DNA of 64,000 bases from CATOSP01 sp965197545 (GCA_965197545.1 CBDANJ010000007.1:682001-746000); one strand, 5' to 3'; positions 44,424-54,356 are shown, counted from the first letter of the stretch. The notes: a model not told the origin generated them from the letters alone. Made by a program: numbers and translations.

Positions 44424-45554
44424 GTGCGCCAGGTCAACGCTCCAGGCAGCGGAGACGTCTTACTGTTGGTCGGCACCCGCAAGGGTGGGTTCTTGCTGGT
44501 CAGCCGCCCGGACCGCAGGGAATGGCGGCTGACCGGACCGTTTCTCCAGGGGAGCGAAATTTTCCATCTGGTCTACGATCAACGAAGTGGCGGAGATTTG
44601 ATCGCGGCCGAAAATCAGATGATTTGGGGAGCCACGATCCAACGTAGCCATGACCTGGGTCAGACTTGGTCGGTACCGTCCGAGCCCCCGCGAATCACCA
44701 CTGGCGAAGACGCGGGCATCAAGAACGTCTGGCATATCGAGCAAGGGAGGCAGGGGGAGCCCGGCGTTCTGTACGCCGGCGTGGACCCGGCCGCCTTGTT
44801 CCGGTCAATCGATGGAGGCGACACCTGGGCGGAAGTGACCGCACTGTCCCAGCATCCCAGCAGGGAAGGGTGGGAGCCCGGTCTGGGCGACCTCTGCCTT
44901 CACAGCGTCATCGTAGACTCCGATGACGGCGGCAGGATATGTGTCGCAATTTCGGCGGTGGGCGTGTTCGAGACCACTGACTCCGGAGAGTCATGGGAGA
45001 CCAGGAACAAGGGAATGCGGGCCGATTTCTTGCCGGAACGATTCCCTGATTTTGGCCAGTGCCCCCACAAAGTGCTCGCCCACCCGGCCCAGCCCGGACG
45101 CCTATATGCCCAGACCCATTGCGGCGTCTACCGCAGCGATTCCCTTGGGGACGGCTGGTCCGACATCACCGAGGGACTCCCTTCCCAGTTTGGATTCCCG
45201 TTGGGACTGCATCCCCACGACCCTGACACAGTCTTCGTAATTCCCGAGGATGAAGTCCTGGGACAGGACGTGGGAGGCGGACTCCGGTACGTTACCGATG
45301 CCCAATTCCGGATTTACCGGACTCGAAACGGCGGCGCCGATTGGGAGCCCCTAACAAACGGATTGCCCCAAACCAACGCCTACTTGCACGTTCTCCGCGA
45401 GAATATGTCGACCGATACCCTAGACCCATGCGGCGTTTACGTGGGCACCACCAGCGGCCAAATCTTCTACAGCCGGAATGAAGGTAGCTCCTGGGACTTG
45501 ATGATCGACAATCTTCCACCAATTCTGTCCCTAGAGGCCGTTGTCCGGGAGTGA
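44424..45554 (+). CDS. BNR/sialidase-like beta-propeller protein
   Basis: 376-residue protein with repeated Asp-box motifs (SHDLGQTWS, SIDGGDTWA, TTDSGESWE, RNGGADWE, RNEGSSWD), forming a six-bladed propeller. The start region VLLLVGTRKGGFLLVSRPDRREW is typical of a family often annotated exo-alpha-sialidase although catalytic sialidase residues are lacking. I take GTG 44424; the frame is open further upstream but reads through the mobile-element end. From memory, relatives often sit beside a MoaD-like gene; the MoaD-like gene here is 29 kb away. Confidence 0.75.
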   Translation: MRQVNAPGSGDVLLLVGTRKGGFLLVSRPDRREWRLTGPFLQGSEIFHLVYDQRSGGDLIAAENQMIWGATIQRSHDLGQTWSVPSEPPRITTGEDAGIKNVWHIEQGRQGEPGVLYAGVDPAALFRSIDGGDTWAEVTALSQHPSREGWEPGLGDLCLHSVIVDSDDGGRICVAISAVGVFETTDSGESWETRNKGMRADFLPERFPDFGQCPHKVLAHPAQPGRLYAQTHCGVYRSDSLGDGWSDITEGLPSQFGFPLGLHPHDPDTVFVIPEDEVLGQDVGGGLRYVTDAQFRIYRTRNGGADWEPLTNGLPQTNAYLHVLRENMSTDTLDPCGVYVGTTSGQIFYSRNEGSSWDLMIDNLPPILSLEAVVRE

Positions 45555-45612
45555 AGGTAGAAACGAGGCAGCTCCGCGTTGATTGCGGACTTAGGGGACC
45601 AGGAGACCGAAA

Positions 45613-46095
45613 GTGAGTGAGTCAGGTGGTTTCACCCTCGCCGAAGCCCAGCTAGAGTTGGCGAAGACAACTAACGGGCGAGTGTGGAAACTCTTTGAAA
45701 AGCCCGACCGGACCGAGGACGAAAACGATGAATTGGTCCACGCCGCCCACGCTTCGGCTTATCTGTGGCTCCAAGTGGGGACTGCAGTGCATTGTCAGCG
45801 GGCGGAATGGCTTGTCTCCCGGGTGTATTGCGTTCTCGGGCTCCCTGAGGCCGCGCTCCGCCACGCCCGCCGTTGTTCGGAGATCACGACACAGCACCCG
45901 AACTTGATGGAAGACTTCGACCGAGCCTATGGCCATGAGTGCCTTGCCCGGGCGAACGCCCTCGCTGGAAACCTGGAGGCTGCGGGACGATATTTCGGTC
46001 TCGCCGAAGAGCTTGGACAGGAGATCAAGAACGAGGAAGACCGGAAGATATTCCACTGTGACTTGGAATCAGGAGACTGGCACGGTCTTAGGTAA
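45613..46095 (+). CDS. Hypothetical helical (TPR-like) protein
   Basis: 160-residue protein not assigned to a named family. Long amphipathic helices such as ARANALAGNLEAAGRYFGLA and VYCVLGLPEAALRHARRC resemble tetratricopeptide repeats. GTG 45613 follows AGGAGACC. It lies 58 bp after the BNR gene on the same strand, so co-transcription is likely. Confidence 0.65.
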   Translation: MSESGGFTLAEAQLELAKTTNGRVWKLFEKPDRTEDENDELVHAAHASAYLWLQVGTAVHCQRAEWLVSRVYCVLGLPEAALRHARRCSEITTQHPNLMEDFDRAYGHECLARANALAGNLEAAGRYFGLAEELGQEIKNEEDRKIFHCDLESGDWHGLR

Positions 46096-46149
46096 ACGCG
46101 GGAGCCCGTTGGGAGCGGGGTCCTTCCCGGAGTGACCGGGGTTGAGGGA

Positions 46150-47742
46150 CTAGGATTCTTCGGCCGGCTTGCCCCAACCGCCGCCGCCGGGAGTGCGGAT
46201 GCTCAGAATGTCCCCAGCTTCGACGTCCATCGTCTCTTTCCCCGATAGATGCACCTCTTCGTACCCGCCCCTTAACAGCACGTTTTCTCCCGGCTCACCG
46301 TGATGTCCCCCGTGGTAACCAGGAGGGGGTAGCTTGCGCCGCTCGGACAGTATGGTAACCCGCGCCGGAGTCAGAAACTCAACGTCCCTGACCAAGCCGT
46401 CCCCGCCGTCGTGTTGCCCCTTGCCACCCGAACCCCGGCGCAGCGCGTAGCGTTTCATTCTCAGTGGGAAAGCGAACTCCAATGCCTCTATGGGGGTGTT
46501 CATGGTGTTGGTCATGTGGACCTGGATGCCCGAGATTCCGTCCTTGGTGGGCCTGCCCCCCATGCCTCCGCCGATGGTCTCGTAGTATACGAAGGGCTTT
46601 TCCCGCTCCAGGTCATGCCCCCCGATCAGGAGGTTGTTCATGGTCCCCTGGCTGGATGCCGGGACCAACTCCGGCAACGCCTGCGCCATGGCCGCCAGCA
46701 AGACGTCGGTAATTCGCTGCGACGTTTCCACGTTGCCTCCGGCGACTCCCCTTTGAGGCTCGGGATTTACCAAAGTGCCTCGCGGAGTATTGATGCTCAC
46801 CGGGCGGAGGCAACCCTGGTTGGCGGGTGCGACGTCGCCCACGATGCACCGCACCACGTACAGACACGCCGATACGGTCACTGCTTGCGGCGCGTTGATA
46901 CAGCCGGGACGCTGGGGAGACGTGCCCGTGAAGTCCACGTTTAGCTCATCGCCGACAACCGTGATAGTGACCGTTATGGGTACGAGCTGATCGCTTTGCC
47001 CGTCGTCGTCCATGTAGTCGGTCAGGCCGTAGACACCGTCGGGTATCTGTTGGATCGCGGCGCGGGTCACCCGTTCCGAGTAATCGAGAAGCGCTTCCAT
47101 GTGTTCCCAGGTTTCCCCCAGGCCGTACCGCTCCACGACCTCCCGAAGCCGTCTCTCTCCCACCCGGATGGAAGCGATTTGGGCGGTGAGGTCCCCCTTT
47201 CGTTCTTCAGCGGTGCGGGAGTTGCGGCAAATGAGCTGGACCACTTCCTGGTTGAGTCGTCCGCCTCGCGCCAATTTGATCGGAGGGATGATGGTCCCTT
47301 CCTGGTAAAGCTCGGTGGAGAGTGGCAGCGAGCCGGGAGTCATCCCGCCTACGTCGGCGTGGTGGCCTCGGTTGGCCACGAACCCCACCAGCCTCTTGCC
47401 GTCCTCTTCTTCGGCGTAAACCGGCGCGACCAGGGTGATATCGGGGAGGTGGGTGCCTCCCAGGTAAGGGTCATTAAGGATCACCATGTCTCCGGGACGC
47501 AGAGCCGACGGAAAGGCTTCCAGGGCTGCCTGGACCGAAGCTGGCATCGCTCCCAGGTGCACCGGCTGATGGGCTGCCTGGGCAATCATCTGGCCCTGGG
47601 GGTCGAAAACGGCGCAAGAGAAGTCCCGGCGCTCCTTGATGTTGGGCGAATATGCGGTGCGCTGCAACGCAACGCCCATCTCCTCGGCCACGGAGATGAA
47701 CATGTTCTTGAACACTTCCAGGCTAATGGGGTCGACCGGCAT
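46150..47742 (-). CDS. Hydantoinase B/oxoprolinase family protein (HyuB-like)
   Basis: 530-residue beta subunit of an ATP-dependent hydantoinase/oxoprolinase-type enzyme. It opens VDPISLEVFKNMFISVAEEMG, a hallmark start, then IKERRDFSCAVFDPQGQMIAQA, DMVILNDPYLGGTHLPD and GFVANRGHHADVGG (metal-binding His region). It works with HyuA, encoded 1.8 kb upstream on the same strand with two other genes between. The substrate may be a hydantoin, 5-oxoproline or acetophenone-like compound. Confidence 0.92.
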   Translation of the reverse strand: MPVDPISLEVFKNMFISVAEEMGVALQRTAYSPNIKERRDFSCAVFDPQGQMIAQAAHQPVHLGAMPASVQAALEAFPSALRPGDMVILNDPYLGGTHLPDITLVAPVYAEEEDGKRLVGFVANRGHHADVGGMTPGSLPLSTELYQEGTIIPPIKLARGGRLNQEVVQLICRNSRTAEERKGDLTAQIASIRVGERRLREVVERYGLGETWEHMEALLDYSERVTRAAIQQIPDGVYGLTDYMDDDGQSDQLVPITVTITVVGDELNVDFTGTSPQRPGCINAPQAVTVSACLYVVRCIVGDVAPANQGCLRPVSINTPRGTLVNPEPQRGVAGGNVETSQRITDVLLAAMAQALPELVPASSQGTMNNLLIGGHDLEREKPFVYYETIGGGMGGRPTKDGISGIQVHMTNTMNTPIEALEFAFPLRMKRYALRRGSGGKGQHDGGDGLVRDVEFLTPARVTILSERRKLPPPGYHGGHHGEPGENVLLRGGYEEVHLSGKETMDVEAGDILSIRTPGGGGWGKPAEES

Positions 47743-47801
47743 CGGTTACCTCGACAAATCCGGGGAGTCTTGAAAGATTGCTGTGAGTCGGCGCTGTGCC
47801 T

Positions 47802-48641
47802 TCATGTCTCCCACAGCTTGGCCAGCAGGTCCGCTTCGCCGCTGGCGTTCTCTGGGTGGGCTAATGCGAAATACTCGGCGCTCATGATTTCCCGGGTGAA
47901 CTCCTTGGGCATCTGAGCGAATGGCCCATTGGGGTCTAGCTGGGTCTGGTGGCATTCCAACGACGCTATCTTGGTGTCCACGAAAGTAGTGACATCCAGG
48001 GTGGTGGTCACATCCTCATCCGGGGAACCTATGGTGTCGACTTCCTCACTGGCGAAGGGCGGGGTTATGCCGGAGTCCAACATTTGTTGCCACATCCTTC
48101 GGAAGGCGCTCCGGGGAAAGCATACGTAGTATAGCAAAGGGGCTTTCGGAGCCGTGGACCCCAGCGCTTCGGAGAACGCGCTGGTTGTACGTTGGTAGAC
48201 GGTTACGTGGTCGGGGTGTCCGTAGCCGCCGGAAGGATCATGGGTGAATACGATATCGGGGGATACGTTCCGGAATATCTCAACCAGCCGTTCGACCACG
48301 GTGGCGGGCTCAGCCTGGAACAGGGAGTCGGGGTGGTTGTTGTCCTCGGTGCCGGCCATACCCGAGTCCCGGTATCCCAGGAACCGGATATCCTGCACGC
48401 CCGTTACCTTCATGGCACGCCGCAATTCTTCCTGCCGGACCTCTGACAGGGTTTCCGGAGTGGCCAGGGAAGGGTCACTAATTTCGCCGACGTCTCCGTT
48501 GGTGGCACACACCAGGGTAACGCTCGCTCCCCGGGACACCAACATCGCCAGGACTCCGCCGCAGCCGAAACCCTCATCGTCGGGATGGGCGAACACGGCC
48601 AAGACATTGAGATTGGATAGATCTAGGGGTCTATTGGTCAT
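47802..48641 (-). CDS. PIG-L/LmbE family deacetylase
   Basis: 279-residue zinc-dependent N-deacetylase fold. The metal/catalytic motif is VFAHPDDEGFGCGG (AHPDD) near residue 18, with the second His in FTHDPSGGYGHPDHVTVY. The family deacetylates GlcNAc-type or mycothiol-precursor substrates. It is located between the methyltransferase and hyuB in the hyu operon, so it may act on a related N-acyl or N-carbamoyl compound. Confidence 0.9.
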   Translation of the reverse strand: MTNRPLDLSNLNVLAVFAHPDDEGFGCGGVLAMLVSRGASVTLVCATNGDVGEISDPSLATPETLSEVRQEELRRAMKVTGVQDIRFLGYRDSGMAGTEDNNHPDSLFQAEPATVVERLVEIFRNVSPDIVFTHDPSGGYGHPDHVTVYQRTTSAFSEALGSTAPKAPLLYYVCFPRSAFRRMWQQMLDSGITPPFASEEVDTIGSPDEDVTTTLDVTTFVDTKIASLECHQTQLDPNGPFAQMPKEFTREIMSAEYFALAHPENASGEADLLAKLWET

Positions 48642-48725
48642 AAGGGATACTCCAGGACTTGGGGCTACTCCCGTACTCCGTGCCGGTACTTGGCAATGGG
48701 GACGCCGCGATGGCTGGCCGAATGG

Positions 48726-49544
48726 TCAGCCGGGGGTCCAGGATACAACCACCTGGTGTAGGGACTCTGAGCCGCGAATCTTCAATCGCCCCTGGTCTTC
48801 CACGAGCATTTCAGGAAGGATGCTCTGGAGTCTTTCCGCGGCAGGACTTACCGGAGCCACGTACAGCCGTCCGCTCAATTGCTCTAGCGCTTGTTCCATG
48901 CTCTCAAACCCTTGAGACTCCCGCGCTTCGAGGTGATCGACGGTAGGACTGCGGCCCAGTTCCTCCAATACTTCCAGCAACTCGGGAAAGCTGGGAAGGG
49001 GCAGCCTTTCTTCTTCGTGGACCTGTTTCCAAAGCGGGTATATCTGACTCTGGGGAGGAGCGTTGTACACCACCACCGCGACTCTACTCCGCGCATGGGA
49101 GGTCAGCTTTTCTAGGAACCGGCCAATGTCGCGTACTGTGTAGACCACGTGGGCGCAGATCACCAGGTCACCGGAGTCGACATCGGCGTCTTCCCACGCG
49201 GAATGGACCACGCGGACATTGCCTATACCCGACTCCCCGGCTTGTTCCTGGAGCACCGAGATCATGCTCTCTGAAGGTTCTACCGCGACTACTTGCTCGC
49301 AATGCAGGGTCAGAGGCAATGCCAGCCTGCCGCCCCCCGCTCCGACGTCTATGACCGTATCCGATTGTCCTACGAATTCTAGGAGCCGGTCCAATAGCTG
49401 GTCTCCGGTCCGGTGGGGGTCGGCTCGGAACGCGCTTGCCCGTCCTCGCCAGTAGTCCTGGGGCGGTGGGACTCCACCCTGCATCTTATCGGACTGGGAG
49501 TGTTCGGCCTCCACCATACTGAGCCATTTTTCGGCGGCAGTCAT
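48726..49544 (-). CDS. Class-I SAM-dependent methyltransferase
   Basis: 272-residue enzyme. The SAM site is DTVIDVGAGGGRLALPLT, followed by VVAVEPSESMI and DLVICAHVVYTVRDIGRFLEKL. The start at ATG 49544 lies 2 bp after the hyuA stop. A C-terminal region rich in acidic residues has no known motif. The methyl acceptor is unknown. Its position inside the hyu operon suggests a role in the same compound's metabolism. Confidence 0.88.
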   Translation of the reverse strand: MTAAEKWLSMVEAEHSQSDKMQGGVPPPQDYWRGRASAFRADPHRTGDQLLDRLLEFVGQSDTVIDVGAGGGRLALPLTLHCEQVVAVEPSESMISVLQEQAGESGIGNVRVVHSAWEDADVDSGDLVICAHVVYTVRDIGRFLEKLTSHARSRVAVVVYNAPPQSQIYPLWKQVHEEERLPLPSFPELLEVLEELGRSPTVDHLEARESQGFESMEQALEQLSGRLYVAPVSPAAERLQSILPEMLVEDQGRLKIRGSESLHQVVVSWTPG

Positions 49545-49546
49545 GA

Positions 49547-51586
49547 TTATTTCCCCTCCGGTTCCAGCACCAGGTTGCCCAGTGGGTCCACCCTCCCAGC
49601 CCATCCGGGCGGGACAACGATAGTCGTGTCCATCTGAAGCGCGATCGCCGGGCCGTTGATTCGGTTTCCTGGGGCCAACAATTCGCGCTGATACAGCGGC
49701 GTAGCCCTCGGACCCAGGGGGAACATGACTTCGGCTTCCCCAGCTAAAGCTGCGGAGGCATCCGGGCCGGAGTCTGGTTCGGCGTTGGCGCTCGGCTTGT
49801 CTAGTTCCAGCCCCAACTTCAGCCGCAGGTTGACCACCTCCACCGGCTCCCCCCGGTCGGAATAGCCGAACCGTTGCAGGTGTGCCCGGTGGAAGCTGTC
49901 GGAGATTGCCCGGCGCATTCTCCCGGTGTCTTGATTGCGGGACAGGGAGGGATAGTCGATGGTCAACTCAAAGGACTGGCCCACGTACCGAAGGTCCACG
50001 AACCGACGGGCGTTCATCCGGTCAACAGGCAGCCCTTCCTGCCTCAGTTCATCCCTGGCCAATAGTTCCATGCCGTGAAACTCTTCCTCGACGCGTTCCC
50101 GCGTCAGGTCTTCTCCCCGGAGCATGACGGTGCGGGAATAGTCCTTGACCACGTCGGCGATGGCCACTCCCAGGGCGGAAAGTATCCCCGGCCGAGTCGG
50201 CACCAGTACTCTCGGGATTCCCAATTCCTGGGCCAACTCGCAGGAATGCATTGGGCCCGCCCCTCCGAACGGGACTAGGGTAAATGTCCTCGGATCGTAG
50301 CCGCGCTCCAGGGATATGGCGCGGATGGCCCGCTCCATGTTGGCGTTTACGACCCTGATGATACCCAGGGCGGCTTCCTTGACGCCCAGTCCGATCCTGG
50401 AGGCCATTTCGGAGATGAGCCCTTCGGCGCGGTCGCGGTCCAACGACAGCCGGCCTCCGAGGAACTGCTCCGGTAAGAGTCTGCCCAGTACAAGATTGGC
50501 GTCGGTAACGGTGATTTGGTCGCCCTTTCCGTAACACGCGGGCCCAGGGTCCGCGCCCGCGGACTGGGGCCCCACCACCAATGCGCCGCCGCTATCGACG
50601 CGGGCTATAGACCCGCCTCCCGCGCCGACGGTGTGGATTTCGATCATCGGCACGCCGATGGGATAACCGCCAACATTGGAGCCGGTGGTCTCTTTGATGC
50701 GTGCGGGGCACAAGGACACGTCGGTGGACGTCCCTCCCATGTCCAGGGTGATGATGTCGGGGTACCCCGCCTGGACGCCGGTGTAAAACGCGCCGACGAC
50801 ACCCCCGGCGGGGCCACTAAGTATCGTGCGCACCGGCTGTTCCGCCGCCATGCCCGCTGTGATGCTGCCGCCCGATGACTGCATGATGCGCAGTCCCTTC
50901 CCCAGGGAGTCTTCCAGTCCGCCCAGGTAGTGGGCCATCAGCTTGCCCACGTAGGAATTCACGACAACGGTGCTGGTCCGTTCGTACTCCCTGAATTCGG
51001 GCAAGATGCGGCTGGAAAGGGATACGAAGGGCGGATTCGGAAGCTTTTGCAAAGCCTCCATCACCGTCTCTTCATGGGCAGGGTTAAGGAAAGAGAACAG
51101 GAAAGACACCGCCACCGCGTCGACCCCGGACTCTTCCAGGAGCTTGATCAGCGCGTCAATGGCCTCCGGAGGCAGGTCTTCTATGATTGCCCCGTTGTGA
51201 TCGACCCGTTCGGGCAGGCCGAAGCGCAACTCCCACGGAGCCAGGGCGGCGGGACGTTCCAGGTTGAAGTCGTAGAGGTCCGCCCGGTTCTGGCGTCCGA
51301 TCTCAAGCACGTCTTCGAACCCCAGCGTTGTCACCAGGGCCGTGCGGCCGCCCTTCCCCTCGAGCAGGGCATTGGTTGCCACCGTTGAACCGTGGACAAA
51401 GTCCGCGCCGGAAATGCCCGAACCGTCGATATATTCAGAGAATTCTTCATTGACCCCATTCAGGATCCCCACCGAGGGGTCCTGGGGAGTGGATGGGAGC
51501 TTGTGTACTCGGACGCGCCCGTCCTCCAACACGGCGATGTCAGTGAAAGTGCCGCCAACGTCTATGCCAATGACCACCCTAGGCAC
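49547..51586 (-). CDS. Hydantoinase A/oxoprolinase family protein (HyuA-like)
   Basis: 679-residue alpha subunit with the actin-like ATPase fold. IGIDVGGTFTDIAVLEDGRV is the phosphate-1 loop, DLYDFNLERPAALAP the second domain, and DIITLDMGGTSTDVSLC the phosphate-2 loop. The C-terminal ETTIVVPPGWAG-like strand is standard. I take GTG 51586, six bases after GGGAGG; this overlaps the macro-domain gene by 8 bp and removes a 27-residue extension without similarity. It pairs with the HyuB-like protein downstream. Confidence 0.92.
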   Translation of the reverse strand: MPRVVIGIDVGGTFTDIAVLEDGRVRVHKLPSTPQDPSVGILNGVNEEFSEYIDGSGISGADFVHGSTVATNALLEGKGGRTALVTTLGFEDVLEIGRQNRADLYDFNLERPAALAPWELRFGLPERVDHNGAIIEDLPPEAIDALIKLLEESGVDAVAVSFLFSFLNPAHEETVMEALQKLPNPPFVSLSSRILPEFREYERTSTVVVNSYVGKLMAHYLGGLEDSLGKGLRIMQSSGGSITAGMAAEQPVRTILSGPAGGVVGAFYTGVQAGYPDIITLDMGGTSTDVSLCPARIKETTGSNVGGYPIGVPMIEIHTVGAGGGSIARVDSGGALVVGPQSAGADPGPACYGKGDQITVTDANLVLGRLLPEQFLGGRLSLDRDRAEGLISEMASRIGLGVKEAALGIIRVVNANMERAIRAISLERGYDPRTFTLVPFGGAGPMHSCELAQELGIPRVLVPTRPGILSALGVAIADVVKDYSRTVMLRGEDLTRERVEEEFHGMELLARDELRQEGLPVDRMNARRFVDLRYVGQSFELTIDYPSLSRNQDTGRMRRAISDSFHRAHLQRFGYSDRGEPVEVVNLRLKLGLELDKPSANAEPDSGPDASAALAGEAEVMFPLGPRATPLYQRELLAPGNRINGPAIALQMDTTIVVPPGWAGRVDPLGNLVLEPEGK

Positions 51587-52184
51587 CGAGGGCCTCCCGG
51601 TTTGTCCTGTCAAGTTGGGCCCAAGCCGACCCGTAAGTTCGCGCCGTATATTTGTCGGAACATACAAATGACACCCGCTTAATTCGCGGGTTTGCCTCGA
51701 GGTATTTTGCGACCTCGGAAACCGCTATGCTGGTTGCCTGTTGCACGGGAAACCCGTAGACCCCGGCGCTGATCGCTGGGAAAGCGATAGTGCGTATAGA
51801 GCGCTCCTTTGCCAACTCCAAACAACGCCTGTAACAACTGGCCAGCAGCTCTCGCTCCCCGTGGCCTCCCCCCTTCCATACCTGCCCCACGGTGTTCAAA
51901 ACCCATCTGGCCGGAAGGTTGTGACCTGACGTGATCCATGCGTTCCCTGTGGCACAGCCGCCCAGCAGCCGGCATTCCTGGAGCAGTTCCGGCCCAGCCG
52001 CCCAGGGTATCGCACCGTCCGCACCGCCCCCGCCGGGCAACGAAGTATTGGCGGCGTTGACAACTGTGTCCACACGCTGTTTAGTGATGTCCCCGGTCAC
52101 GACTTCCAACCTGTCCATGGGGCTCCCAGGGATGTGGCTGTCATAGACCGGGTGCGGGTGAAAATCAGTAGGGTGCGCAGTCAT
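51579..52184 (-). CDS. Macro-domain protein (ADP-ribose binding/hydrolase)
   Basis: 201-residue macro domain. Binding-site motifs are VVTGDITKQRVDTVVNAANT, LPGGGGADGAI, and FPAISAGVYGFP. These fit the MacroD/YmdB type that removes ADP-ribose from O-acetyl-ADP-ribose or proteins. The start at 52184 overlaps the alaX stop as ATGA. The distal 8 bp overlap hyuA. Confidence 0.92.
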   Translation of the reverse strand: MTAHPTDFHPHPVYDSHIPGSPMDRLEVVTGDITKQRVDTVVNAANTSLPGGGGADGAIPWAAGPELLQECRLLGGCATGNAWITSGHNLPARWVLNTVGQVWKGGGHGERELLASCYRRCLELAKERSIRTIAFPAISAGVYGFPVQQATSIAVSEVAKYLEANPRIKRVSFVCSDKYTARTYGSAWAQLDRTNREALGA

Positions 52185-52888
52185 GCCAGCGCGATGCGCA
52201 GCCTCTTGTTGGTCCTTCCCTTGCTTTCGTGTCCGGTCACCCGTATCTCGCCTACTTCCAGGGTATTTGCGACGTGAGTGCCGCCGTCAGCTTGCAGGTC
52301 GAGCCCGCTGATGTCTATGGTGCGGACTTCCCGTATGCCGGGCGGCAGCAGATTGATTTTAGTGCGGATCAGGTCTGGTATCTCCTCGGCTTCTTCGCGA
52401 GTCACCTTGTTGACCAGAATCTCCCTGGCCGCGGTGACTTCTTCGTTAATCCGCTCTTCTATTTCGTGGGCGAACTGGGCGCTCATCTGCTCCAGCTCAA
52501 AATCCATTCTGGCTTCGCCGGGCCGCATGTCGCCGCCGGTGACCAGAGCGCCATAGTCCCGCCACACCACGCCGCAAAGGATGTGGAGGGCTGTATGAGT
52601 CCTCATCAGTTCGTAACGCCGCTCCCAGTCAACCTTGCCGGTGATTGGTGTACCCGCCCTCGGTATGGGTCCATCTATCTGGTGCATTATCCTGCCGCCG
52701 CTGCTTCCAACGCGGGTCACCGGGTAATCGAGACCCCCGGCAACCACGACTCCCACATCGTAGGGCTGCCCGCCGCCGCCCGGGTAGAAGGCGGTGCGGT
52801 CCAACTCGACGCTGTTTTCCGCCGCGTCGATCACCACCGCCTCGAACTCTTTCAGGTAGCTGTCGTGGTGGTAGAGAAGGTCTGTCAT
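52181..52888 (-). CDS. Alanyl-tRNA editing protein (AlaX type)
   Basis: 235-residue stand-alone editing domain that clears mischarged Ser/Gly-tRNA-Ala. The metal motif is RTHTALHIL (HxxxH). The second half is GGTHVANTLEVG, where one Cys found in some AlaX forms is Gly. The opening YLKEFEAVVIDAAENSVELD with YPGGGGQPYD is the typical N-terminal AlaRS-like barrel. I take ATG 52888 with AAAGGGA upstream, dropping a 47-residue unsupported extension. Confidence 0.9.
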   Translation of the reverse strand: MTDLLYHHDSYLKEFEAVVIDAAENSVELDRTAFYPGGGGQPYDVGVVVAGGLDYPVTRVGSSGGRIMHQIDGPIPRAGTPITGKVDWERRYELMRTHTALHILCGVVWRDYGALVTGGDMRPGEARMDFELEQMSAQFAHEIEERINEEVTAAREILVNKVTREEAEEIPDLIRTKINLLPPGIREVRTIDISGLDLQADGGTHVANTLEVGEIRVTGHESKGRTNKRLRIALA

Positions 52889-53207
52889 TCTTGTCCCTTT
52901 GGATGTAGTCAGGAAAGTTGTCCTGCGACCGCCGTCGCAGGGTATTATAGCAAACCGCCTATGACTTCCGAGCGTTTGGCACTCGATGCGCGGAGTCTTT
53001 CGATAATCAGGCCAACTCCGCACATCCAATCACGCTGAGCGGGAGCGATGACTATTGGAAGGCCCTCGTGCAGGCAGGGTGCAAGTTGTGTTTGCCCTGC
53101 TCCAATGACATAATATCTGGCACTATTGACAGCGGTCCGGAACCACCGCGACGCGGCCTCCAACCCCGCCGGGACCACGCTACACTCTCACATCAGGTGA
53201 CCCAGCT
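52889..53207. other. 319-bp intergenic region upstream of dnaN
   Basis: It is divergent control space between alaX and dnaN. I see no DnaA-box cluster that would mark an origin, and no gene. Confidence 0.5.
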
Positions 53208-54356
53208 ATGAAATTATCTTGTTTGCAAGAAAACTTGAGCCGCGGGCTCGGCATCGTGGGAAGAGCGGTCGCGAGCCGCACCACTTTGCCCATCACCCAA
53301 AACGTGCTCCTGGCCACCGATCAGTCAATGCTCAAGCTCTCCGCAACCAATTTGGAAATCGCCATGACTACCTGGATAGGGGCCATGGTGGAGGAAGAAG
53401 GGGCGATTACCGTCCCCGCCCGGCTTCTTTCTGAATTTGTGAATTCCCTCCCCAGCGAACGTATAGACCTGGAATTGCAACCCGGTTCCGGGGTGCTGCA
53501 TCTCAAGTGCGGCCGCACGGAAGCCAATATCAACGGCGCGGACGCCAGCGACTTCCCTCCCATCCCCACCGTGGACGACGGGGTGGCGGCGAACATCGAG
53601 ACGAGCACGTTAAAGGGCGCTATCGCCAGGGTTGCTTTCGCCGCGGCAACGGAAGAGTCGCGGCCCGTGTTGACCGGCGTGGAGTTGAAACTATCGGGAG
53701 ACCGATTCAGCATGGCCGCCGCCGACGGATTCCGTCTCGCTGTGCATCACGGTGAACTAAAGGAACCGGTTGAGTCCGAGATTAAAGTGATCGTGCCTGC
53801 CCGTGTCCTGACGGAACTCAACCGGCTGTTGGGTGACCAAGACGACCCCGTGGAGATCATGATGACCCCCGCCAGGGGTCAGGTGTTGTTCCGTGTGAAG
53901 GGCTCCCAGACCGTCGAAGCGGTGTCCCAGCTCCTCCAAGGCGCGTTCCCTAACTACGAACAGCTTATCCCCCAGAGCTATCAGACCCGCGCCGTGTTCG
54001 ACCTGCCGACTCTGCTCAGGGCGGCGCGCACCGCCGCGATCTTTGCCCGGGACGGCAGCAACATCATCCGCATGGAAACGCTACCCGCGGAAAATGGCGA
54101 GGCTCCCGGCAAGGTTATCATCTCTGCCCGGTCGGAAGAGGTTGGGGACAACCAGGACGAGGTCGAAGCTGAGGAGATGAACGGAGAGGAAGGGAAGATA
54201 GCCTTTAACAGCCGCTACCTGCTCGACGTCCTAGGGGTCTTGGAACGAGGGAAGGTCACCATTGAGACCGCGTCCTCTTCCAGTCCCGGCGTGTTCCGCC
54301 CCACCGACTCCGAGGACTACATCCACGTGGTAATGCCCATGTTCGTGCAGTGGTAG
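53208..54356 (+). CDS. dnaN: DNA polymerase III beta sliding clamp (DnaN)
   Basis: 382-residue clamp with three repeated domains. MKLSCLQENLSRGLGIVGRAVASR is the usual start, GVELKLSGDRFSMAAADGFRLA opens domain 2, and VFDLPTLLRAARTAAIFARDG opens domain 3; it ends YIHVVMPMFVQW. The last residues vary from the usual MPMR. An acidic insertion (about 320-335) lies in domain 3. It is not beside dnaA or recF. Confidence 0.94.
   Translation: MKLSCLQENLSRGLGIVGRAVASRTTLPITQNVLLATDQSMLKLSATNLEIAMTTWIGAMVEEEGAITVPARLLSEFVNSLPSERIDLELQPGSGVLHLKCGRTEANINGADASDFPPIPTVDDGVAANIETSTLKGAIARVAFAAATEESRPVLTGVELKLSGDRFSMAAADGFRLAVHHGELKEPVESEIKVIVPARVLTELNRLLGDQDDPVEIMMTPARGQVLFRVKGSQTVEAVSQLLQGAFPNYEQLIPQSYQTRAVFDLPTLLRAARTAAIFARDGSNIIRMETLPAENGEAPGKVIISARSEEVGDNQDEVEAEEMNGEEGKIAFNSRYLLDVLGVLERGKVTIETASSSSPGVFRPTDSEDYIHVVMPMFVQW

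Noticed and set aside
52889..53207. Replication origin beside dnaN
   Set aside because: No dnaA gene, no cluster of DnaA boxes and no AT-rich unwinding stretch were found.
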